The translations under genes were made by a program, and so were the position numbers. The notes under the pieces were generated by a model. That model saw only the letters and a list, made by a program, of their open reading frames with translations. It made no database searches and was not told the origin of the DNA. A DNA stretch of 64,000 nt from Leishmania infantum JPCM5 (lineage: Eukaryota; Euglenozoa; Kinetoplastea; Trypanosomatida; Trypanosomatidae): assembly GCF_000002875.2 (NCBI RefSeq), contig NC_009420.2, positions 1,650,951-1,714,950 of the forward strand, written 5' to 3'. Positions within the stretch are counted from its first letter, which is position 1. The number at the start of each line of letters is the position of its first letter. Below, piece after piece: positions 1-10,106 of the stretch.

Positions 1-381
1 AAGGAGGTCACCAACCACTACCACGAGGTTCCGCTGCTCGTCATCTTCAACAATTTCCGCGAGGGGCACCGACGCTTTGACATTCGCGAGTTCGAGGCCC
101 TCATCCATCTCGATAAGCTGCGGCGGCGGCACGGCGCCGACGTGCTCTCTTGCGTCTGCGACATAACAGTGGTGCACTCAAAGAACCGACAGCTCCCGCG
201 AACATTGAGCTCTACGCTACGCACACTCTCGAGCCTGCTCAAAGCCCGCTCCAAGAGCGAGAATGGCGGAGACGGGGGAGCTCCACCGGTTCCGAAGGCG
301 ACCACTACCTTTTCCGCGAGCGTGGTAGGGGGTGCGGCTGGCGCTGCGGCAGCGGGTGCTGGCGTAGGGCACTCGACGTAG
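1..381 (+). CDS. Arf/Arl-like GTPase C-terminal part (5' truncated by window edge)
   Basis: Frame 1 is open from the first base to a TAG at 379-381 and encodes 126 residues; the start lies outside the window. The beginning (VPLLVIFNNF, then DIREFEALIHLDKL) resembles the stretch of Arf/Arl small GTPases around the G4 guanine-specificity motif and the following helix. The later CVCDIT could be the G5-like region. In canonical members G4 reads NKxD; here the equivalent is NNFRE, so nucleotide recognition would be altered or absent. The last ~45 residues are an Ala/Gly/Ser-rich tail unlike normal Arf proteins. The family call is tentative because the P-loop half is not visible; that the frame is coding is more secure than the family. 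Confidence 0.45.
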   Translation, partial: KEVTNHYHEVPLLVIFNNFREGHRRFDIREFEALIHLDKLRRRHGADVLSCVCDITVVHSKNRQLPRTLSSTLRTLSSLLKARSKSENGGDGGAPPVPKATTTFSASVVGGAAGAAAAGAGVGHST

Positions 382-2569
382 AAAACGCCGGCTGCAGTTG
401 ACAAGTAATGCTGCTCTTTGGGCTACGTTGAACCCCCCGCTACAGCGTGGCCGCGGCGACATCCACCGCCCACACGCCTCACCACACACACACACACATA
501 CGACACGACCGCAGTATCGGCCTTCCTAAAGGTCGGCGAACACAAGGATCTTGCTCGCATGAGGAGCTTTCCGTCTCTCATATCGTGCCGCTTTTTGTTT
601 CGTTTCCCTTAATCGACATGCATGGCCTCCTTTACCTCTGACTCTGACTCTCTCATATGTGCAGTTCAAGTCGGTCGCGTGTACGGGGTCGACACAGTAG
701 AGGATGAGGGCCTCGAGTGGACTTCTCTCACCAAATCGCTCCCCCTGTTTTCCCTCTATTGTTTCGTTTCCCGTCTCGAACGACGCGAACCCATTTTCGG
801 CACGATCTTGCGTTTTCTCTTCCTCGCTCCGTGCGTTTTGCGCAGACACTCACACACGGAGCCACTGACGCGCTCTTTGCAGCCCACATTCGCCAAGCAG
901 CAGTGAAATAACAAGAAGAAGCCCTTTTTGGAGAAGGTCCAAGGCTGCCCTCATCACACAGAGGCAGGCGCTCGTCGGCGGAGTGAGCGTGCTTCACATA
1001 CGCGACAGAGAACTCGCGAACATTACGCCATGCACACGACGATGCGCGTCCGTCCAGGCTAGCGTATACCTTGGTGGTGCCTCTTTCTGTTGCTGTGTCA
1101 GCTGTCCCATGACATTCTGCTGAGATGCCGGTCTCCTCCGCTCTGTGTGCACTACCCGGCGCCTCCCTCACTCGACTCTTTCTCCTCAGAATGCACTGTG
1201 TCTTCTCATCCTACTGTCCCATCTTCTCTGATTCTTTGCACCAAACTCAGACAGGCCTCCGATGAGGCGCACACGTTCTGTGTCTCCTCCACCCGTACAC
1301 ACATTCGTAGCCGCTTTCTCCCTTCCTCCTTCACCAGTGTGCAGATTGGCTTGTACCTGGCTGCCTGCTCACCGCGCTGCTATTTTTTTTTTCTATCCTC
1401 CATCTGCGACACACACATGCCCGCATAAGTACATGCACTCAATGCTTGTCTGTGCGTAACTTGCGCTTGTGCAGCTATATTGCTGTGAGCAAACCACCTT
1501 CTTCGCTGCTTCTCGCAACAGAGTATTTCTCTCGCTTCGCGCACCGTTTGCCGTCCTTGTGTTAATCACATATCTCTCGCCACTTTTCGTCCGCGGTGCT
1601 CGACTTGCCCCGTTCACTTCCCCCATCTCCCCGCCTCGCCTCACCTCGCCAGGTTTCCACGGCGCTCGACTCGGTGCGCGCGCTATCTTGGGGGTTGGGG
1701 GTGTTCGTTTCTTCTTCCTCTGCCGGTGCCAGTGCCTCTCTAACGTACTGCGCGCTGTGTTGTGCTGCGTCGTCTATCTGTAACCTGAACCTACTGCTCG
1801 CCAAGCATAGAAAAGCCACTCCTGCACACACTCTTACGTCCTTCGTCGCTCGTTTCTGTTTGCTCTTTCGCTAGGTATATCTACATCGGATCATCGAATT
1901 CTAGCGAGACTGCGCCGTTTTATTCTCTTTTCTCTTGGTTCACCCTGTCGCTTTCGCTCCGGTTCTCCAGTGGCGTGTCCGTGCTTGCGTCCCCCTTTGC
2001 CACCACCGCCACCGCCACCATCCCTTCCGGACCCTGTGCATCCCTCTTATTCTCGCTGAACGAGGGGACGCTTGCGCTTGGCGTGTGTGTGTGCGTCAGG
2101 GGGAAACTTTTCTTGCTCTTGGTTTCTCTTCTCTCCCCTCATTTTCACGCCATGATCGTGGACGCGATGACCTGATTACCCACACATCTATTTTTTGCGT
2201 TGCACAGGCCACCCCTCGTCGGGTGCCGACGGATGCCTCCTCCACCCCCCACAACTTTGTGTTCCGCCTTCAGAGCGGCACGTTATGAGCTCTCTGTGCA
2301 CAGACACGTGTTTCTTCGTGGGCTTCTTCCGCTTGACACACCCAGTCCTTTCAGAGGCGTGTGAATTCGTTAGAAGGTGGAGTGCCCCTGCCGCCACACA
2401 CTCATGGCAGCATCTCCCACCTGTCGAGGCACATGCGGGCAAGTCATCCAGGCACGCTCCCCCCGGCGACAGGGACGGGAGTGGAAGATGGAAGATGAAG
2501 ACGGCGAGCCCATTCCCTCAGACAACAGCGCCGTCTCGACGCAGGCCCCAGGGCCCGAAAATGCGAGCA
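382..2569. other. Intergenic spacer, T/C-rich, no supported gene
   Basis: This is pyrimidine-rich sequence with short CA runs (for example near 483-500) and many short ORFs of biased composition on both strands. None has a recognisable domain. It probably holds the 3' UTR of the truncated gene and precursor sequence for the next gene. Confidence 0.6.
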
Positions 2570-3290
2570 CTGTGCGCACGCGCTGCGAAGCACAGCTGGT
2601 ATGGTGCATCACACGCAAACAAGGCATGCAGAGGTGGGGGGAGGGAAGAGCGAGAAGCGTAAAGGTCGCGAAGGGATGCATACGAATCAATCCCGCACAG
2701 CGCGTGCGTGCGAAGTATGCGGCGTCGCTTACATCCCGACCGGATGTGCTGATGAGGCACAGATGCCGGAAGCATGACGAGAGCATCCCGAATCTAATTA
2801 TCGAGTCCTCCAGACCTCAATGTGGGGAGTCACCACACCGTGGTATGGGATGCCGCGGCTTGGGGCGACTGAGGGTGGAACATGGCACGCAGGCAGCGGG
2901 GGAGGGTGCAGGGTCTCGGAGGGCCCTGACCTGAGAGGCTGGCCGACCTCCTCCTTGATCTCATCCGGCATGCGCCTAGGCCACACCCCCTGCTGTCCCG
3001 CACGACTGACGCCGCTGTGTCCGCCCTCGAGCAGGGCCCTGGGCCGCGGCGTGCTTTGGGTCGAGGCGTGCAGTGCAGCCGGGCCCGCGTGGCGCTGGTC
3101 TCTCAGCACGCACCCGAAGGAGGGGCAAGGGCGGACAAGGAGAGCCGGTTGGTCGCATGGCCCGATTCGACGGCAGGTGGCTTGTGCCAGACACCCAGGA
3201 TTGAGCCGCAGTGCAAGAGCGGTAGGAGCAGTGTGGGTGTGCATGCGCCTGAGTGTGGAGTTGCTCACGGTGGAGGGACATGTCGGAAAA
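2570..3290. mobile_element. SIDER-like degenerate retroposon candidate
   Basis: A GC-rich, purine/pyrimidine-balanced block of about 700 bp sits inside an otherwise T/C-rich spacer. It has no functional ORF; the longest, 156 aa on the minus strand at 2798-3268, is low-quality. Such blocks in Leishmania 3' UTRs are typically SIDERs, short degenerate relics of ingi/L1Tc-related retroposons that influence mRNA stability. The assignment rests on composition, size and position, because I cannot align it to a SIDER consensus here. Boundaries are approximate. Confidence 0.4.
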
Positions 3291-3911
3291 AGGGAACGAT
3301 AGCTCTTCTCATCTGCACTTCTTCTGTCTTTAACATACCGACCTTGATCTTGCCAACCAACACTCCCACAGTGACATTATTCAGCATTATCGGGCATTCA
3401 CGTACGCACACACTGGTGGCTGTGGGGTGTCGAATCCTCTCCACGGCCTCGCCTTCATGTATAGGTCGCGCGGTCTCTTGGTCTTTCTATGCGCGTCTCT
3501 TGATAGCCATCTGTTCAGATCCGGCGAGCGAGAGCAGCGATTTTTTTTTCGTTGCCTTTAAGCCCATTGCTCATTGTCAGCGGATCAGACGAAACACCGC
3601 GTGCAAAGGAGCAGGAGAAAACGAGCTGTTGCATGGCAGAATTCCGTCGGCATCGCGCTGCACACTCTGACCTCTGCCAGTTTCTCATGTAGATCTCCTT
3701 CGAAGCCGCGAAACACGCATACACGGGTCTCATCGCGTCGGGTACGTCAGCCATCGTCGCGTGCCACTTGCGAAGGTTGAGGGACAAAAAAAAAACAAAT
3801 AGCAATAACGCAAAAAGGCAAAACGAAGAAAAGGCATCTTAGCGTAACATACGGGCTCCCGTGCATTTTTAGTTTTGTTTGCGGTGATAAGCGGAGAAAC
3901 TGACTAGCGTC
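3291..3911. other. Upstream spacer / 5' UTR of TryS-like gene
   Basis: This is T-rich then A-rich sequence. Candidate spliced-leader acceptors are the T8 tract near 3540 with AG at 3561-3562, and the T5 tract with AG at 3871-3872. Neither is clearly the dominant one. Confidence 0.4.
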
Positions 3912-6161
3912 ATGACTGTCAATGTCGCGTCAGAGGTCTCGCCGCTACCATATGGTGAGCATCAAGGCAGCTTTCGGGGTGTTGTGGCGTGCTCTAACCG
4001 CGATGACGGCTACTTCAGCGGCGAGAACAACTACGTAGACACGTCAATCTACACCGGGTTTCGCTACCAATGCGTTGAGTACGCGCGCCGCTTTCTGCTG
4101 CTGACGACCGGCTGCGTCTTTGCGAACTGTGGCAGAGCCAGCGAGATCTACGCGATGGATCACATCACACACGTGGAGACGGGGGCGCAGTACACTCTCC
4201 ATCGCCACCACAACGACGGCACAGCAACGCAGAAGCCGGCGCCGGGTGACATCATCGTCTACCCTTACCACCCAGAACTAACTCCATGGGGTCACGTTGG
4301 TGTCATATCCTTCGTTGACGATAACCGCGTCGGCATCGCAGAGCAGAACCACTACTTCGGCCCTTTCACCTCGCCGAATGAGTCGTACCTCGACGGTGAG
4401 CGGTGCGTCGCACGTTACGCCATGCTCACGTTCGACGAGGCGACCAAGACATGGCACATCAGGGAACCGGGCTCGATGCCGAGTGCCGCGGGTTGGCTGT
4501 CGTACCCTGATGCGCCGACCCGCGAGCAGATTCACGCGCCGTTCACGCCGCTTCCCTGCGCGATCAAGGTGCGCTCGACCCCATTCGACCAAGACGACCA
4601 TCCTTTCCTCACACACTACCACCTGCACAACGGCTTCGACATCCCCAGCGGGTGTGTGAGGCATGCGTACGGCATGCGAAACGGCACCGCCGAAACGTTG
4701 GTAGGCGCGACAAGCGCCGCCGCACGCGTGCTGCGGTTTACACTTCATCTTCTTTTCCGTCGCGGCCGCCTCGGCCCTGCCTTTCGCGCGTTACCCACGA
4801 ATCCGCTGAACGCCACACTGCCGGAGGGTGCGGGTGCAAGCGCGGAGGCATGTCGCGAGGTGGACGCACTCTTCAAGGTGCTCGCCGAGAAAGATGTCGT
4901 CAATGCCACCGAGACGACCCCCGATAGGCTGCGTCAGGCTGTGGCAACTTACTTTGACATCCCAATCGAGTGGGTGATGGCCATGGAGCGGGACTTCGCG
5001 AAAGGGGAGACACACATGGCAGCGGTCGTCAGCTTCTACCCGAACATCGAGACAGACTCGGCCGCCCTGGAGGCGTTTCGCGCAGCACGCAAGCGTTCAG
5101 GGACATGGGCAGCGCCGGCCGTTGGGACGGTGCCGCGGACAACAGCCAACGCCAGTACCCCCGTCGCCGAAGAGCCCCTCGCCGTGAGCTACCCAGCTAC
5201 TGCCGAGGAGTTCCCAGTCAAGAACCCTCATGATGAGGCGTGGCACGTGGCAAAAGTGAACTTCGGCAACGCGCGCGTCATGACAGAGCTGTCGCAGCTC
5301 AATAAGGTGCAGCAGGAGCTGACGGGGACGATCGCGCTCATGACACCATCCATGCGCCCCTTCATCTCCACGCAGTACCGCATGGACTTTGCGGGCTACC
5401 TCAAGGTCGTTGAGGCCGTCTACGGCCCTCGCACTAGCTTCACGATTGTCATGAGCGATGACCAACCGATGGACGGCTTGCTGCGGGAGCTTGTCTGGAC
5501 CCTGCAGAATTTGTGCGAGCTCGTCGAGTACCCGGTCCGCGTTGTGAATGAGAAGGACCTGACGTTTGTGAATGGCAAGCTGCACGCCACGCCGTCAGCG
5601 GTCTCTCCAGAGGCGGGCAGCCGAACGACCAACATCGCGCCTAGTGGGGCGTACGATGTGAACTTTGTGTACGCGCTGTGCGAATGGCCGCGCATTTTGG
5701 CCGACAGAGAGGCCACCCACGCTGCCCTGTACCTCGCCGCTGTGGACCCAGCGTCGGATGTTGTGTTTGCGAAGCCGCTGTGGTCGTGCCTCTGCTCTGG
5801 TGCGGTGAACGTCAGCGACGACGCAGAGAGGGCGCACGACAGTCATTCGCCGCGCTCCACGTCGGTGCGCTTCTTCGATGTGTGCCGCCGCCTGTATCTG
5901 CTGGCATCGCCGAAGCAGCAGCCGAAAACATGGGATTTAGAAGTATCCGAGTACAAGGATAGCTGCCGCCGCATTCACGTCGACGCCGAGACGGTGCCGA
6001 TGCACTCTCCAGCCCACCTCAACGCCGACTCCCTCATGATCAATCTAGCGGGGAGCTGCTACATGGGACACGTCGGCGGCACACTGAGTGTTGAATGGGA
6101 GAACACCGGCGTCCACGCCGGCCACCCGGCTTCCCTCATGTTCATGTTTCCCGCCGACTAG
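3912..6161 (+). CDS. Trypanothione/glutathionylspermidine synthetase-like protein (CHAP amidase domain, divergent synthetase domain)
   Basis: 749 aa. Residues ~15-200 form a CHAP amidase domain like the N-terminal half of glutathionylspermidine/trypanothione synthetases. Visible catalytic candidates are Cys54 in YQCVEYARR, His128 in WGHVG and Glu144 in AEQN, with spacing close to the C59/H131/E147 triad of E. coli GspSA. In the family this domain hydrolyses glutathionylspermidine or trypanothione amide bonds. The C-terminal ~500 residues keep scattered similarity to the ATP-grasp synthetase half (around 500-640: a SDD segment, an EWPR segment, then AKPLW). I cannot find the conserved ATP/Mg and substrate motifs, such as the YNADSAS-like segment. 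I infer a cytosolic thiol-polyamine amidase or regulatory paralogue rather than a bifunctional enzyme. ATG at 3912 is the only plausible start ahead of the CHAP domain. Confidence 0.8.
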   Translation: MTVNVASEVSPLPYGEHQGSFRGVVACSNRDDGYFSGENNYVDTSIYTGFRYQCVEYARRFLLLTTGCVFANCGRASEIYAMDHITHVETGAQYTLHRHHNDGTATQKPAPGDIIVYPYHPELTPWGHVGVISFVDDNRVGIAEQNHYFGPFTSPNESYLDGERCVARYAMLTFDEATKTWHIREPGSMPSAAGWLSYPDAPTREQIHAPFTPLPCAIKVRSTPFDQDDHPFLTHYHLHNGFDIPSGCVRHAYGMRNGTAETLVGATSAAARVLRFTLHLLFRRGRLGPAFRALPTNPLNATLPEGAGASAEACREVDALFKVLAEKDVVNATETTPDRLRQAVATYFDIPIEWVMAMERDFAKGETHMAAVVSFYPNIETDSAALEAFRAARKRSGTWAAPAVGTVPRTTANASTPVAEEPLAVSYPATAEEFPVKNPHDEAWHVAKVNFGNARVMTELSQLNKVQQELTGTIALMTPSMRPFISTQYRMDFAGYLKVVEAVYGPRTSFTIVMSDDQPMDGLLRELVWTLQNLCELVEYPVRVVNEKDLTFVNGKLHATPSAVSPEAGSRTTNIAPSGAYDVNFVYALCEWPRILADREATHAALYLAAVDPASDVVFAKPLWSCLCSGAVNVSDDAERAHDSHSPRSTSVRFFDVCRRLYLLASPKQQPKTWDLEVSEYKDSCRRIHVDAETVPMHSPAHLNADSLMINLAGSCYMGHVGGTLSVEWENTGVHAGHPASLMFMFPAD

Positions 6162-6846
6162 CGACGCCAGGCGAGGGATCCCCAGACGATGAGGGCAGAG
6201 GTGGCCGCGATATGGGGGTGAGGGACGCGGCCGCAGCGCGGCTCTGTCGCTGCTGACACGGTTTGTCGAGTGGCCTAGGCCTGTAAGCCTGCGTTTGCGT
6301 TTGGTGTGTTTCTATATGTGCAGGTGCGGAGGGAGGAGGAGGAGGAGACAAGTGCGCGGGCAGAAGGCCGCGCGCGCGCAGACGTGGACGGCGACAGATA
6401 GCGAGACCAGATCTCCGCCCTTTACCCACCCTCTTACCCTCAGCCTCCCTATTAATCTTGGTGTGCCATGGACGACCGATGTCTGCCTTTCTCCACGCGA
6501 GACCGCGACCCTTCCCCCTGGTGCCCCCGACGCCTTGTCTTGTCCACGCGGTAGAGCGCCCCCGCCGTCGGGCGTGTGCCATGTAGCTGGCGCGTGTGGC
6601 TCTGTTGGCGTTCGATGATGTCGAAGAGCCCCGTCGGCGGTTCTCACTCCTGGGCTCGGAAAACGGCTCTGGCGCAAGACCAAGGAGATGCATGCAGCCT
6701 ATCCTACCGCGGGTGCCACGCGTTCACGTGCAGCACCACCGTGAGCCACCGCCCATCCTCTCTCCATAGGAGGGTGGGGGTGGGGGCGTACACCAGTGCT
6801 TTTCCGAGCGAAGGGGTGCGCTTATCCACATCATTCATCAATCTAA
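6162..6846. other. Intergenic spacer
   Basis: This is a mixed-composition 3' UTR and spacer with no supported gene. Open frames here, including an in-frame upstream extension of the SET gene from 6576, lie 5' of the predicted spliced-leader acceptor at 6871 and are taken as non-coding. Confidence 0.55.
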
Positions 6847-6871
6847 TCTCCCTCTCTCGCCTCGTTTTCAG
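6847..6871 (+). promoter_or_regulatory. Predicted spliced-leader trans-splice acceptor for SET gene
   Basis: A pyrimidine tract (CTCCCTCTCTCGCCTCGTTTTC) ends in AG at 6870-6871, 20 nt before the ATG at 6891. It fixes the start, because upstream in-frame ATGs would be removed. Confidence 0.55.
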
Positions 6872-6890
6872 CCGCACGCCAACGCCGAGA

Positions 6891-8519
6891 ATGTCTGCGA
6901 CGGCCGAGTCGTCCGCAGTCGGCTCCAGCTTCTTCCTCGGCATGAACCCGTCGCCACAAGCGTTCGCCAAGTATGCCAAGAAGCACAACATCTTTCTTCA
7001 TCCGGATGTAGCGTTTCTGGTCCCAACCAAGACGATGGGCATGGGCGTGTTTGCCGCCCGCCCGCTTCACGCCGGCACGGTGGTGATTAGCTGTCCCGAG
7101 ACCTCCGGGGTATCCCCATACATGAAGGAAGTGCCCACCTCGCCCTGTGTGGCCGCCCTGCACGCGAGTCCGACTGCCATGGAGGACGCAGCGCTTTTTG
7201 ATGCCCTGGTGCTCATGGCGGAGCTAGGCCGAGAAAACTCGCCGTGGCGGCCGTGGCTGGAGGTCTGCCCACGCATGGCGCATCACTTCTTCGACCTATC
7301 CTCCGCTCAAGCGGCTGTGCTAGGCACGGAGAGTGTGATGGGGGGTTGGACGGGTGCTAATTTGGAGGCACCTCGCACAGTCGAGGACACCACCGTCGTT
7401 GCCTCGGCAACGTTGGGGTTGGCTGGTGTCACTGGCGTGGCGCAGGCACTCGGCGAGCTGCGTGTGATGCAGCGGTGGGCTACTGCTCAGGCTATCATGG
7501 CGGCCTTACCGGACGTATGGCCCGCCGACAAAGCCTCCTTCGGCCTCTTTTCCGAGGCGCTCTCGCAGGTGTTCTCCCGCAACTTTCACCGCGAGGATCT
7601 TCCGGGGCGAGAAGGCCCCTACCTTCTGCCCGGCCTCGACATCTTAAACCATTCCTTTGCCGCCAACACCGCCTTCGAAGTCCGCGGCGGTGGCCGCAAA
7701 CACGCCACCGCCTTTACCGTCGTCACCACTCGCGCGGTGCAGAAGGGCGAGCAGGTGTACGGCTGCTACGGCCGCATCGGCGCTGCACGTTTTGCCGTCG
7801 AGTTTCAGTTTGTGACCAAAGCGGTGCTGCGAAACGACCTAGTGCGTTGCTCGGCCGCGTCGCTTGCTACGGTGGCGACGTTACTGCAATACTGGAAGGC
7901 CGCGAGGGAGACTCCTGGGTGCGCCGTGGGCTCGTCGGCGATTACCGCGTACCTGCAGCGTTGCACCGATGGCGCTGCATTGGCGGTGGGAGCAGGGGCA
8001 ATGGCATGGAAACCGGCTTTTTTTGGCGGCGACTCTGCGGCGGATGTCGAGGCGCGTCGTAAGGAGATGGAGCGGCGAGTCGAGCGGCTGCAGCGCCTGG
8101 GTATCTTGTACGACGAGGGGCTTTACCTTGTGCGGCCATACGCGACGTGGGAGGCGGAGGAGGCTGCTGAGCCGGCATCCACCTTTCGCTGGAGTACGCC
8201 GGCGGCGCACGAGGGGGAGATTGCTGAAAACCGCCGCGTGCTGGCTGCCACAGTGTATCTCCTCACCGCCTCCAAGAGCGTGTACGACGATGTCTATCAC
8301 CGCGTCACCGCCGACTGGGAGCCACCGGAGTCCGCTCAGATGTCCGCTGCGGTGCGGGACTTTTTGCACATCCGGATTGTTGCGGCGCAGTTGCAGCACG
8401 ATGTAGCGTGCGGTGTCTTTGGTGACTCCTCCCGCGATGTGGTGCGCCGCCAGCTCGTGCAAGACGTGCTGGTCTCTGAGATGGAGACTCTGCGCTACTA
8501 CGCTAATTCCTTTGCCTGA
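6891..8519 (+). CDS. SET-domain lysine methyltransferase, SETD3/SETD6/Rubisco-LSMT-like
   Basis: 542 aa. The layout matches the LSMT/SETD3/SETD6 class. An N-terminal SET half carries MGVFAARPLHAG at 51-62. A helical insert contains WRPWLEVCP (119-127). The post-insert SET core has LPGLDILNHS, with Asn253-His254 of the AdoMet-binding NHS motif, and GEQVYGCYG at 286-294, corresponding to the usual GEQVFxxYG with its conserved Tyr. The C-terminal ~200 residues are helical and fit the substrate-binding domain of this class. It should transfer methyl from AdoMet to a protein Lys or His; the substrate cannot be told from sequence. No targeting peptide is evident. The start was chosen from the acceptor AG at 6871 and because ATG 6891 is the first ATG after it. 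Confidence 0.82.
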   Translation: MSATAESSAVGSSFFLGMNPSPQAFAKYAKKHNIFLHPDVAFLVPTKTMGMGVFAARPLHAGTVVISCPETSGVSPYMKEVPTSPCVAALHASPTAMEDAALFDALVLMAELGRENSPWRPWLEVCPRMAHHFFDLSSAQAAVLGTESVMGGWTGANLEAPRTVEDTTVVASATLGLAGVTGVAQALGELRVMQRWATAQAIMAALPDVWPADKASFGLFSEALSQVFSRNFHREDLPGREGPYLLPGLDILNHSFAANTAFEVRGGGRKHATAFTVVTTRAVQKGEQVYGCYGRIGAARFAVEFQFVTKAVLRNDLVRCSAASLATVATLLQYWKAARETPGCAVGSSAITAYLQRCTDGAALAVGAGAMAWKPAFFGGDSAADVEARRKEMERRVERLQRLGILYDEGLYLVRPYATWEAEEAAEPASTFRWSTPAAHEGEIAENRRVLAATVYLLTASKSVYDDVYHRVTADWEPPESAQMSAAVRDFLHIRIVAAQLQHDVACGVFGDSSRDVVRRQLVQDVLVSEMETLRYYANSFA

Positions 8520-9831
8520 GTTGTTCCAAGTCGCACAAAAAGAGGATGGGGGCTGAGTGGCTTGAATAGTAAAGTGCGCACGTGTGTGGGGTGCGTGCGT
8601 GCATGCACGAATGCAGGGAACGGAATCGGGAGCGGAGACGGCTTGCTCATCACTCCTATCTTCTCACAGCTTCACCGTGCGCATCGAGCAAACTCGCTTG
8701 TTCTTACGCCGGCCCATCTCTTACCGTTCTCCTTTTCTTTTGCGAATGTCTCCATGACGCGGTACTACGTCTAAGCAGTCGACGTAAAGAAAACGAAGAA
8801 ACGCCAAACAACACTGGACGCATCTACATTGTGCCTGGTAACGATCAATGACACTACTCATCCCTCGCCCTCTTCTCACTTCTGAGCATCCTGCCGTTGT
8901 GACGCTGGTTCTTTTTTTTTTACTGCACCAGGGCCACCGTGCTGCACCGTGATACGGCGTGCGCAGTTGCTGTCACACAGCGAAGTTGGGGCTCCTTTTC
9001 CTCACTCTGTTCCGCATGTGCAGTACACCATGACAACCTGCAACCACTCCCTTTATTCGTGCCTCTTTTTTCTGCTTGCTCGACTTTGCCCTTCTCTTTC
9101 TCTCTTTATAGTTCTGCTGATGTCGATGCGTGCTCTGTGCTGATTTGCTGACGCACTCGCATTGCCTCTCGACACGTATGGAAACACATATACACAAAAA
9201 AAAACGGGAAAAGAAAACGAACACCAGCCCTTTCGTGCCACGGCAGGTTACACATCGTCCTATGAAGGTGCGCACACGCACCAGCAAACATTACCCATCA
9301 CCCACACAGTAAGCGAAGCGTGCTTCCACACAAACGCCTGTGAAACTTTTTAAAAGTGAACGGAGCCGCCACCATTACTCTTTTCGTTGCTTCCCTTTTT
9401 TTCAGCTTCTTCGTTGCCCACCGCCCCTGAGGCCTCGCCGCGGGATTCACTTGCGCCCGGACGTTACTTCTTCATGTACAACACACATACACGTAACCAA
9501 TAAAAGCTCTGTAATTCCGCAGAGCTTGTCGAAGAGCGCACCGTCTCGCACTCACGAACGTGGCGCGTCTGCGTCTCCCTCTCCCTCTTCAGTCGTTAGC
9601 GTTCCACTCCTTGATGACAGTTTGGCCACTCTTTCTCATGCGCTCCACTAGTTCATCTGCCTCTCTCTCGCTGTATGTCTGTGGTCGCCGCTGCCTCTCT
9701 TTTTTCTTTTCTGTGCCTTTGATTCACGGTATTTTTGCGAGGCCAGCGCGAGCCTTTTTGTGTGGCCTTCTCGTCGCACTCTTCCTTGCCCCATCCCCTC
9801 CCTTCCCCTTCTCTGTTTAACGGCCGTGACG

Positions 9832-9881
9832 CTCTTCTTCGTTTCTCTTTCTTTGGCGTGCTGCTCGCACATCATCTCAAG
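9832..9881 (+). promoter_or_regulatory. Predicted spliced-leader acceptor for first multi-C2 gene
   Basis: A strong pyrimidine tract at 9832-9855 is followed by the first AG at 9880-9881. There is no ATG between that AG and the proposed start at 10107, which supports that start. An alternative acceptor is the tract ending in AG at 9591-9592. Confidence 0.45.
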
Positions 9882-9938
9882 ACTTGTGCTGTTACGGAGC
9901 GCGCGCACCTTCACTCCACAGGGCACACGCCTACATCG

Positions 9939-9964
9939 ACACACACACACACACACACACACAC
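9939..9964 (+). repeat. (AC)13 microsatellite
   Basis: Thirteen perfect AC units lie within the predicted 5' UTR of the first multi-C2 gene. Confidence 0.95.
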
Positions 9965-10106
9965 GACACATATAGTGATATTTTGCTGCACCACGAAGCA
10001 GAATATCAAAAAGGCAAACCAGCAAGGGAGAGAGAGCTGGTCATCATTACCATACTCTTGCTCGGGCAGATTTTCGTTGCGGCGGTCAGCTCAGCTGGAC
10101 TCAGCC

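Larger units (their letters stand above)
8520..10106. other. Intergenic spacer with T/C-rich tracts
   Basis: This holds the 3' UTR of the SET gene and precursor sequence of the C2 gene: T/C-rich, with T9 near 8911, A8 near 9197 and an (AC)13 microsatellite. No gene is supported; in-frame sequence upstream of 10107 lacks an ATG and is low-complexity. Confidence 0.6.

Noticed and set aside
2798..3268. 156-codon minus-strand ORF in the SIDER-like block
   Set aside because: It has no recognisable domain and a Pro/Arg/His/Ala bias. It is more likely retroposon relic sequence.
9735..10106. N-terminal extension of C2 protein 1
   Set aside because: It opens at TTG, contains no ATG, and includes a His/Thr run from the (AC)13 microsatellite. 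The first ATG after the predicted acceptor is 10107.
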